Positions 1 through 4,489 of a stretch of 6,447 bases of DNA are shown one piece after another. This DNA comes from an uncultured Spirochaetaceae bacterium (lineage in GTDB: Bacteria > Spirochaetota > Spirochaetia > Treponematales > Treponemataceae). The stretch is taken from NCBI GenBank assembly GCA_902797925.1, contig CADBUT010000042.1:1-6447 (forward strand), in the 5' to 3' direction. The notes below the pieces were generated by a model. It saw only the letters and a program-made list of their open reading frames with translations. It had not been told where the DNA came from and ran no database searches. Within the stretch, counting starts at the first letter, position 1. Each line of letters starts with the position of its first letter. The position numbers and the translations under genes are program-made.

Positions 1-422
1 ACAGCCGGAACAAAATCAGCATCAATCTGAAAATTCTTGAGCCAGATTGTTGCGTCAGCCGGCAGATAAACAACAACTTTCTTTTCGCCTTCCGGCAGCT
101 TAAAAGAAAGCTTGCCCTCTTCCTTTAAGTCTTTAATATAAAAGATTTTATCAATCAAGCCGTCAATTTCAAGCTCAATCGAATCTTCTGAACCTTTCCA
201 TGCGAGCTTGTAATCAAACGAAAATTCTGTCGCTTTCGTGCTGAATTCCAAAGTCTTAGAAGTAGAAGCCGAGCAGCGTTCATACCAGAAATCAGAAGCT
301 TTTTTGAAATAAGCCATCTGCTCGTCGTTATATTGAAAAGCCTGCAAAAAGCCGTCTTTGTTTTCTTTGAATTGAAGTGCGCCAAAATATATTGTCTTGA
401 GCTGTTCGTTCGTCACTTTCAT
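1..422 (-). CDS. SGNH/GDSL-type hydrolase, N-terminal part (partial, runs off left edge)
   Basis: An open frame starts at the ATG at 422-420 and runs without a stop to the window edge, giving 140 visible residues that begin MKVTNEQLKTIYFGALQFKE. A good Shine-Dalgarno (AGGAAG, 433-428 on the minus strand) sits 5 bases upstream, which fixes the start. No signal peptide or membrane segment is visible, so the product is probably cytoplasmic. The visible part looks like the beta-rich N-terminal domain that precedes the catalytic domain in some SGNH/GDSL esterases (CE2-like N-terminal domain). Matching features are the aromatic FWYERCSAS stretch near residues 45-53, a beta-strand-rich middle, and KKVVVYLPADATIWLKN near residues 114-128. 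The catalytic GDSL block would lie beyond the edge, so I cannot see it. It is separated from hemW by 88 bases that contain its own promoter. The family call is from memory of similar proteins and is moderate; a carbohydrate esterase role is inference. Confidence 0.6.
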   Translation of the reverse strand, partial: MKVTNEQLKTIYFGALQFKENKDGFLQAFQYNDEQMAYFKKASDFWYERCSASTSKTLEFSTKATEFSFDYKLAWKGSEDSIELEIDGLIDKIFYIKDLKEEGKLSFKLPEGEKKVVVYLPADATIWLKNFQIDADFVPA

Positions 423-427
423 GTTTT

Positions 428-433
428 CTTCCT
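428..433 (-). promoter_or_regulatory. Shine-Dalgarno of the SGNH-like gene
   Basis: AGGAAG on the minus strand lies 5 bases before the ATG at 422. It is the clearest ribosome binding site among the minus-strand genes and contrasts with smpB and lepB, which have none. Confidence 0.65.
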
Positions 434-480
434 TTTACGCGTTATGAAATTGATCCGTTTGTTTTATAAAAACTGAATTT

Positions 481-509
481 ATTATATAGCCCGAATTAAT
501 GAAGCGCAA
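481..509 (-). promoter_or_regulatory. Sigma70-type promoter for the SGNH-like gene
   Basis: On the minus strand, TTGCGC (509-504) is followed by a 17-base spacer and a perfect TATAAT (486-481). The predicted start near position 474 gives a 5' leader of about 50 bases that includes the Shine-Dalgarno. The -35 box overlaps the end of the hemW intergenic space. I saw no convincing terminator hairpin after hemW, so read-through from hemW is also possible. Confidence 0.5.
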
Positions 510-510
510 G

Positions 511-1728
511 CTATTCAAAGAAACAGATGATTTCTTCTAAGAAGCGGTTAAGAAGCAGCAGCCCCTGCTTATTGAGCGCGTAACGGCTGCCGTTTTTTTC
601 TGCAAGGCCGCGTCTGCACCAGTTTGAAAAGACAGGCTCTATAACGTCAAGGCTTTTGCCGAAGCGTGTCTCGAACTCAACTGCGTCTGCGCCGTCAACA
701 GTTCTAAACGCCATCATAAGATATTCAAACTGCTGAATTTCAGGCGGAAGTAGTTCACGCTCCTCACCTGCACCGCAAAGCCAGTCTTTAATTGAGCGGC
801 TGTTTGTGTAGCGCAGGCTGCCAACAGTGCCGGTTGCGCCTGCGCCTATGCCGATATACGGCAGCATCTGCCAATAAGTCATGTTGTGCCTGCTCCGGCA
901 GCCCTGCTTTGCAAAATTTGAAACTTCGTATTGGGCAAAGCCGCTCTTCTCAAGCGTGTCGCGCGCCTTAATCCACCACGAATCAGTTTCTTCTGCTTCG
1001 GGCAGCTTAACCTTGCCGGAATCAACTGCTTTATAAAGCGGCGTATCTTCTTCCAGCGTAAGCGAATAAAGCGAGATGTGGTCTGCACCGCAACTGATTA
1101 TATCTTCAAGCCCGGCAAAAAAGTCTTGAGCTGTCTGACCGGGCAGGCCGCAGATTAAATCAACTGAAAGACGGTGCTTCGGGCACGGCGATTCAGGAAG
1201 GTTTTGCGGCGCGTCATAGTGTGGCTGTGCGCCGCGCACAAGCTTTTGTGGCACAATCTGCTGCGGTTCAAGCCAATGCTCTGCAAGCAGCTTTAACGCA
1301 CGCAAGTTTTCTGCACGGTGCGCCCTTCTGTTTACAAGCGCTAAAGGCTTATCGTTCATGGCTTGAAGCCCAACCGAAAGCCTGTTAACGCCGCATTTTT
1401 TCAGCGTTTCAAGCAGTTCAACTGTTATGTCGTCTGGGTTGCATTCAAACGTAATTTCAGCGTTTTCTGCTGCAGGGCGCACGGCTTTAAGCCCGCTAAT
1501 CAGCGTTTCAATCTGGTTTAGTGCAAGCAAACTCGGCGTGCCGCCGCCGAAATAGATTGTGCTCCACTCAGAAACGTCAAACTGCGCGACGCGTGTTCCG
1601 GCTTCTTCAATCAAATGCCGAATATACGCATTGTCTATGCTTGCTTTGCAGACGACAGAGAAAAAATCGCAATACGCGCATTTTGACTTGCAGAACGGAA
1701 TATGCACATAAAGCGCGCAAGGTTTCAT
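511..1728 (-). CDS. hemW: HemW, radical SAM heme chaperone (HemN-like)
   Basis: A 405-residue radical SAM protein. YVHIPFCKSKCAYCDFFS near the N-terminus holds the CxxxCxxC cluster motif (Cys13, Cys17, Cys20) followed by DF rather than another Cys. This is the HemW pattern and not that of true coproporphyrinogen dehydrogenase HemN. Other family blocks in order are GGGTPS (61-66), SVGLQ (118-122), DLICGLPGQT (190-199), HISLYSLTLEEDTPLY (217-232), QYEVSNFA (266-273), RHNMTYW (280-286) and YIGIGAGATG (291-300), then the C-terminal HemN-type domain. HemW is known as a heme-binding protein that delivers heme to target proteins, and it is often misannotated as an oxygen-independent coproporphyrinogen oxidase. 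Residues about 152-186 look like an insertion relative to family members. The gene starts 9 bases after the lepB stop with only a weak ribosome site, so it is probably translated by coupling from lepB. Confidence 0.9.
   Translation of the reverse strand: MKPCALYVHIPFCKSKCAYCDFFSVVCKASIDNAYIRHLIEEAGTRVAQFDVSEWSTIYFGGGTPSLLALNQIETLISGLKAVRPAAENAEITFECNPDDITVELLETLKKCGVNRLSVGLQAMNDKPLALVNRRAHRAENLRALKLLAEHWLEPQQIVPQKLVRGAQPHYDAPQNLPESPCPKHRLSVDLICGLPGQTAQDFFAGLEDIISCGADHISLYSLTLEEDTPLYKAVDSGKVKLPEAEETDSWWIKARDTLEKSGFAQYEVSNFAKQGCRSRHNMTYWQMLPYIGIGAGATGTVGSLRYTNSRSIKDWLCGAGEERELLPPEIQQFEYLMMAFRTVDGADAVEFETRFGKSLDVIEPVFSNWCRRGLAEKNGSRYALNKQGLLLLNRFLEEIICFFE
1171..1275 (-). other. Probable in-frame insertion within hemW, with palindromes
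   Basis: This stretch encodes HemW residues about 152-186, between the helix ending KLLAEHW and the conserved block SVDLICGLPGQT. Other HemW proteins I can recall have only a few residues here. The DNA contains GCGGCGC (1206-1212) matched by GCGCCGC (1229-1235), and a perfect TGTGCG-CCG-CGCACA hairpin (1226-1240). The encoded peptide is rich in Pro and Gln and looks like a surface loop. It may be a small palindromic element or just a lineage-specific loop. Confidence 0.45.
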
Positions 1729-1737
1729 GTTTTCAGT

Positions 1738-2496
1738 CTATAAAAGCGAGAATCTGCCGAGCGGCCAGTAGCGTAAAACTAGCTTGCCTTTGATATTTCT
1801 GCCGTTTACAGGCCCATAATAGCGCGAATCGATTCCATGAGAGCGGTCGTCAGCAAGCACAAAATATTCATCGTCTTTCAAAACAACTGTGTCCATTTCG
1901 CCGGGGAAGCCTATTTCGCGGCTCCAAGAAGCATCAGTTCCTTCAATGAAAATATCATACTGAATGTCTGAAAGCTCAAATTCGGTGAGTGCATGGCTTG
2001 TGTTCTGAGGCTTTATGTAAAGCACACAGTCTTTCATATAGAGCGTGTCGCCTGGAAAGCCGACGATACGCCTTACGCTGTCTGATTCTGTAACAAGGTT
2101 AGATTTTTCTGTGAGTGAATAACGCTGAAACGTCACGAACTTGACAATGCTGTTCAAGATTTGTTTCGGAATAGATTTTTCCATTCCGGCTGTCGGGCTG
2201 ACAAGCACAACGTCGCCCCTTTTGAGCTCAATGCAATGCGCAATTGACGAAAGAACAGGAATGCCGCCATCGACAGGCTTTATAGACGCAAGCGGCGTTA
2301 CCATCACAATGTCGCCGGAATCTACGAGCGGTTTCATAGATTCAGATGAAACGGAAACTGGAAACAGCAAAAATTTCTGCCAGAAAGAGCAGATGAAAAA
2401 AATAATCAGAATAAAGCCGATTAAGAAAATCTCATTTCTGCGGCGGTGCTGCTTTACAAAAAACGAATATTCAATTCCACTTACGTTTGAAGCCAT
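1738..2496 (-). CDS. lepB: Signal peptidase I family protein, catalytic Lys replaced by Arg
   Basis: A 252-residue S26-family type I signal peptidase, the membrane serine protease that removes signal peptides from exported proteins. After a basic N-terminus (HRRR 17-20) there is one membrane helix (about 24-46), and the catalytic domain would face the periplasm. Box B is SVSSESMKPLVDSGD (48-62), with the nucleophile at Ser53. LKRGDVVLVS (91-100) is box C. RRIVGFPGDTLYMKD (142-156) is box D, and YFVLADDRSHGIDSRYYGPV (211-230) is box E. Enzymes of this family have a catalytic Lys directly before RIxGxPGD (Lys145 in E. coli); here that residue is Arg142, codon AGG. The protein may be inactive, altered or a paralogue, or a displaced Lys may substitute. 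The ATG is preceded by no clear Shine-Dalgarno. hemW follows 9 bases downstream. Confidence 0.88.
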   Translation of the reverse strand: MASNVSGIEYSFFVKQHRRRNEIFLIGFILIIFFICSFWQKFLLFPVSVSSESMKPLVDSGDIVMVTPLASIKPVDGGIPVLSSIAHCIELKRGDVVLVSPTAGMEKSIPKQILNSIVKFVTFQRYSLTEKSNLVTESDSVRRIVGFPGDTLYMKDCVLYIKPQNTSHALTEFELSDIQYDIFIEGTDASWSREIGFPGEMDTVVLKDDEYFVLADDRSHGIDSRYYGPVNGRNIKGKLVLRYWPLGRFSLL

Positions 2497-2502
2497 GCTC
2501 TA

Positions 2503-2532
2503 AAGATAGCACATTGAGCGCATAAAAAACAA
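2503..2532 (-). promoter_or_regulatory. Candidate lepB promoter, leaderless geometry
   Basis: On the minus strand, TTGTTT (2532-2527) is followed by an 18-base spacer and TATCTT (2508-2503), preceded by TGC as an extended -10. Counting the usual 6 bases from the last base of the -10 box puts +1 at 2496, the A of the lepB ATG. There is no Shine-Dalgarno before that ATG, which agrees with a leaderless message. The box scores are moderate. Confidence 0.35.
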
Positions 2533-2556
2533 GTAGCCTTTTTAGAGGAGAAAAGC

Positions 2557-2625
2557 ATGGAAAGCCTTTGTGCACACTTTACAAGATTCCGCAAGGAATC
2601 TTGGTATTTTGCTCGATTAGACTAA
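2557..2625 (+). CDS. Possible 22-residue microORF
   Basis: AGAGGAG (2544-2550) sits 6 bases before an ATG, a strong ribosome site for this window. The frame encodes a 22-residue peptide that starts MESLCAHFTRF and ends FARLD. It includes one Cys and several aromatic and basic residues, and no membrane segment. It runs against the surrounding minus-strand genes, overlaps the hairpin at 2582-2603, and I see no clear promoter. It could be a chance match in a short intergenic space. Confidence 0.2.
   Translation: MESLCAHFTRFRKESWYFARLD
2582..2603. repeat. Perfect 9-bp hairpin with GCAA loop
   Basis: CAAGATTCC and GGAATCTTG pair perfectly around a GCAA tetraloop, which is a GNRA type when read on the plus strand. 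On the plus strand it is followed by GTATTTTGC, a weak T-run. On the minus strand, which is the smpB direction, it is followed by TAAAGTG, which has no U-tract. It could be a weak terminator or a processing or stability hairpin between smpB and lepB. The structure is certain at sequence level, the role is not. Confidence 0.5.
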
Positions 2626-2650
2626 TTCCAAAGATAAAGCTAATGCAAAA

Positions 2651-3118
2651 TCAGCCGTCCAGTTTTGAGCGGAATTCGCGCTGCATGTCGCGGTGCACAT
2701 CGCGCTCGCGGATGTCGGCGCGTTTGTCGAACATCTTTTTGCCTTTGCAGATGCCAAGATTGACCTTCACGCGGCCGTCTTTAAAGTAAAAATCAAGCGG
2801 AATAAGTGTGTATCCTTTTTCAGTGACTTTTCTTTCAAGGCGCTTTATTTCCTCACGGTGAAGCAGGAGCTTCTTTGGTCTGTCCGGGTCGTGGTTGAAG
2901 ATTGACGAATACGGATTTTCTGAAACGTGTAGGTTTTTAATCCAGACTTCATGATTTATTATTTCAGCGAATGCGTCCGGGAACGATATGCTGCTGTCTC
3001 TGAACGATTTAATTTCTGTGCCTTTCAGTTCGATACCGCATTCAATTGAGTCTTCTATTGTATAATTGAAACGCGCCTTTTTGTTTTGCGCGATAGGTTT
3101 CGTGCCTTTCTGTTTCAT
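2651..3118 (-). CDS. smpB: SmpB, SsrA (tmRNA)-binding protein
   Basis: A 155-residue SmpB, the partner of tmRNA in trans-translation, which rescues ribosomes stalled on broken mRNA and tags the unfinished protein for breakdown. Family blocks are AQNKKARFNYTIED (10-23), GIELKGTEIKSFR (28-40), an N-H-P-rich loop region (NPYSSIFNHDPDRPKKLLLH, 68-87), GKKMFDKR (126-133) and a basic C-terminal tail that enters the mRNA channel. The frame extends upstream to a TTG at 3154, which would add 12 residues. I prefer the ATG at 3118 because the protein then has the family's usual length and start. The TTG is also itself the first bases of a promoter -35 box. No tmRNA gene lies in this window. tsaC ends 76 bases upstream. 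Confidence 0.93.
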   Translation of the reverse strand: MKQKGTKPIAQNKKARFNYTIEDSIECGIELKGTEIKSFRDSSISFPDAFAEIINHEVWIKNLHVSENPYSSIFNHDPDRPKKLLLHREEIKRLERKVTEKGYTLIPLDFYFKDGRVKVNLGICKGKKMFDKRADIRERDVHRDMQREFRSKLDG

Positions 3119-3125
3119 GCTGGCG

Positions 3126-3154
3126 ATTATAGCATTTTGAGCCGGTTTTCTCAA
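3126..3154 (-). promoter_or_regulatory. Strong smpB promoter, leaderless geometry
   Basis: On the minus strand, TTGAGA (3154-3149) is followed by a 17-base spacer and a perfect TATAAT (3131-3126) with an extended TGC. Only 7 bases (CGCCAGC) separate the -10 box from the smpB ATG. The predicted +1 is therefore at 3119 or 3118, leaving no room for a Shine-Dalgarno, and none is seen. Confidence 0.6.
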
Positions 3155-3194
3155 GCTGATGCAGTTTATTCAGTCGGCGCACCTAAAAGACACA

Positions 3195-3755
3195 TCAGTC
3201 AAGCTTTACCGCGCCCTGCCTTAGCACTTTGATTTCGCCTGAACTTATGTCTACAAGCGTAGAAGCTGCTGTCTGCTTTGAATTGCCGCCGCACACAATC
3301 AAATCTACTTCGGACTCAAATTCTTTTAAGATTTCGTCAATGCGGAGCATCGGCGGGTTGCCTGAGCGGTTTACGCTTGTTGAGTAGATACTTTTTCCCG
3401 TAAGAGCAATGACTTTTCTCAGCCAGTCGTCTCCGGGGCAGCGCAGTGCGACAGTTCCGCCGCCGAATTCAGCTTTTCTTGGCACGATTACGGTAAGAGG
3501 CCCTGGCCAGCACAGCAAAAGCTTTTCTGGTATTTCAATACTGCTTATAGATTTAGCAGCTTCAATAGAATCAACAAGCTCGATAAACGGCTTGGTCTCT
3601 GCCCTGCCCTTTATCTGCCTTATTCTTGCGCCGCCGTCGCCGGCAATTGAAGAGAAGCCATAAATTGTGTCAGTCGGAATAATAATAGTGCCGCCGTTTT
3701 TCATGCATACGGCGGCTCGTTCTGCTGAATCAGAATGCTCTTTGAGTATTTTCAT
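3195..3755 (-). CDS. tsaC: TsaC/YrdC-type threonylcarbamoyl-AMP synthase
   Basis: A 186-residue protein of the Sua5/YciO/YrdC family, short type without the Sua5 C-terminal domain. The family makes threonylcarbamoyl-AMP from threonine, bicarbonate and ATP, the first step of the t6A modification at position 37 of ANN-decoding tRNAs. Visible motifs are PTDTIYG (27-33), IKGRAETKPF (48-57), WPGPLTVIV (83-91), ALRCPGDDWLR (103-113), STSVNRSGNPP (125-135), STLVDI (165-170) and RQGAV (179-183). The usual TSAN motif reads TSVN here, a mild change. The start ATG lies inside the end of the upstream FtsB-like gene (26-base overlap in another frame) and has no clear Shine-Dalgarno, suggesting translational coupling. 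A YciO-like paralogue without this activity cannot be excluded from sequence alone. Confidence 0.85.
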   Translation of the reverse strand: MKILKEHSDSAERAAVCMKNGGTIIIPTDTIYGFSSIAGDGGARIRQIKGRAETKPFIELVDSIEAAKSISSIEIPEKLLLCWPGPLTVIVPRKAEFGGGTVALRCPGDDWLRKVIALTGKSIYSTSVNRSGNPPMLRIDEILKEFESEVDLIVCGGNSKQTAASTLVDISSGEIKVLRQGAVKLD

Positions 3756-4248
3756 AATAAAGATTTACAGTCCGTTTCTGCTGCAATCTCTTGCGTAAGT
3801 CTTGCATGGCAAAGATTGCCATGAAAAAACAGAAGATGCATAAACCAGAAATTTTGCATAGCCATTCTGGAATATAGTTTATCTTACCAAGAATCATCGG
3901 CGTTCCTGTTTCAGGAACAAATTCTGTTGGCGAAGACAAGCCCTGCAGGCGGATTAACTTTTCATTTTCTTTTTTATAGCCTAATTTTTTAGCATAAGCT
4001 GCAATCACATCAGGGTCTACCCTCAAGCCCTGAAATTCAATCTTAAGCCCATCGTTAATTTGCTGAATTGATTGCAAATTAGCCGTTATCATCTGTTTTT
4101 GTTCTTCCAGTTGAGAAACTGCCCAAAACCCCTCAGGTCCAAAACCGACAGAAATAAACACATAGACAAGCGTGCCAAAAAACGCAGCCACTAAAACTTT
4201 CATACGTGTCATAAGACTAATAACGGCAGAAAGTGCGTTTTTCAACAT
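3730..4248 (-). CDS. FtsB/DivIC-like septum formation initiator with a second membrane segment
   Basis: A 172-residue membrane protein. A membrane helix (about 17-35, ending FISVGFGPEG) leads into a coiled coil (about 45-75, QLEEQKQMITANLQSIQQIN). The short block DPDVIAAYAKKLGY (78-91) follows; it is the hallmark of the FtsB/DivIC family, which links divisome proteins such as FtsL and FtsQ. Typical members stop near 100 residues. This one continues through a low-complexity linker into a second hydrophobic segment (about 130-147, CKISGLCIFCFFMAIFAM) and a basic tail. The second helix would bring the C-terminus back to the cytoplasm. The start is uncertain: ATGs at 4248, 4212 and 4203 are all possible and none has a good ribosome site; the 4203 start (MKVLVAAFFG) gives the most family-like N-terminus. 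The gene overlaps tsaC by 26 bases and probably heads an operon with it. Confidence 0.7.
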   Translation of the reverse strand: MLKNALSAVISLMTRMKVLVAAFFGTLVYVFISVGFGPEGFWAVSQLEEQKQMITANLQSIQQINDGLKIEFQGLRVDPDVIAAYAKKLGYKKENEKLIRLQGLSSPTEFVPETGTPMILGKINYIPEWLCKISGLCIFCFFMAIFAMQDLRKRLQQKRTVNLYYENTQRAF

Positions 4249-4300
4249 TGGTTTTCAAGCGTTTTCTGTAATTTAAATTCAAACTTTTTTTACTATTTTC

Positions 4301-4329
4301 TTGCAAGTAGCGTCTAATAGCTTTACAAT
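4301..4329 (+). promoter_or_regulatory. Candidate promoter of the acidic protein gene
   Basis: TTGCAA, a 17-base spacer and TACAAT form a reasonable sigma70-type promoter on the plus strand. It would start transcription near 4336 and give a leader of about 150 bases before the ATG at 4490. Closer AT-rich -10 look-alikes (TATATT at 4453 and 4466) lack a fitting -35 box. Confidence 0.4.
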
Positions 4330-4344
4330 ATATCTAATATATCT
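4327..4344 (+). repeat. Tandem repeat, 2 x AATATATCT
   Basis: Two exact, adjacent copies of AATATATCT begin inside the candidate -10 box and run across the predicted transcription start. This could be chance in AT-rich DNA or a regulator contact site. Confidence 0.5.
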
Positions 4345-4360
4345 ACAAAAAAATGTATGT

Positions 4361-4407
4361 GGGCAAATTTGAGATTTCTGCCGAAATTATCGTAAGAATC
4401 TGTGCCC
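4361..4407 (+). other. Nested stem-loop in the probable 5' leader
   Basis: Three nested stems can be drawn: GGGCA (4361-4365) with TGCCC (4403-4407), AGATT (4372-4376) with AATCT (4397-4401), and CGA (4382-4384) with TCG (4390-4392). If transcribed from the candidate promoter this lies in the untranslated leader. I do not recognise a known riboswitch class. Confidence 0.3.
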
Positions 4408-4408
4408 G

Positions 4409-4432
4409 GGAAAATATAAATTGATATTTTCC
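4409..4432. repeat. Perfect 9-bp dyad, GGAAAATAT-N6-ATATTTTCC
   Basis: The two 9-base arms are exact reverse complements around AAATTG. No T-tract follows on either strand, so it does not look like a terminator. It could be an operator for a dimeric regulator acting on the divergent genes, or a leader hairpin next to the stem-loop at 4361-4407. Confidence 0.45.
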
Positions 4433-4477
4433 AGACATACTCAGTTTTAATGTATATTAAAAGGTTATATTTTTTAT

Positions 4478-4483
4478 ACGGAG
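4478..4483 (+). promoter_or_regulatory. Shine-Dalgarno of the acidic protein gene
   Basis: ACGGAG with GGAG at 4480-4483 lies 6 bases before the ATG at 4490. This selects that start over the in-frame ATG at 4502. Confidence 0.65.
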
Positions 4484-4489
4484 TTTTTA

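Larger units (their letters stand above)
2497..2650. other. smpB-lepB intergenic region (154 bases)
   Basis: This stretch holds the lepB promoter (2503-2532), a perfect 9-bp hairpin (2582-2603), a small palindrome ATTAGACTAAT (2616-2626) and a possible plus-strand microORF (2557-2625). It is too short for tmRNA, which is sometimes found beside smpB, and I see no tRNA-like ends. Confidence 0.6.
4249..4489. other. Divergent AT-rich intergenic region
   Basis: These 241 bases separate the minus-strand FtsB-like gene from the plus-strand acidic protein gene. The stretch holds a candidate plus-strand promoter (4301-4329), a tandem 9-base repeat (4327-4344), a nested stem-loop (4361-4407), a perfect dyad (4409-4432) and the ribosome site of the acidic protein gene. 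I could not find a convincing minus-strand promoter for the FtsB-like gene. Confidence 0.7.

Noticed and set aside
155..385. 76-residue minus-strand open frame
   Set aside because: It lies in another frame inside the SGNH-like gene, which has a proper ribosome site and a promoter.
2141..2503. 120-residue plus-strand open frame over lepB
   Set aside because: It lies fully antisense to a gene with clear signal peptidase motifs and has no recognisable domain.
2497..2650. Possible tmRNA (ssrA) beside smpB
   Set aside because: The gap is only 154 bases and shows no tRNA-like ends or tag-coding frame, so it is too short for tmRNA.
3409..3663. 84-residue plus-strand open frame over tsaC
   Set aside because: It is a shadow of a gene with intact YrdC-family motifs and has no ribosome site.
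4353..4424. 23-codon plus-strand frame in the leader of the acidic gene (MYVGKFEISAE...)
   Set aside because: There is no Shine-Dalgarno before its ATG and it crosses the stem-loops. The AT-rich context makes chance likely.
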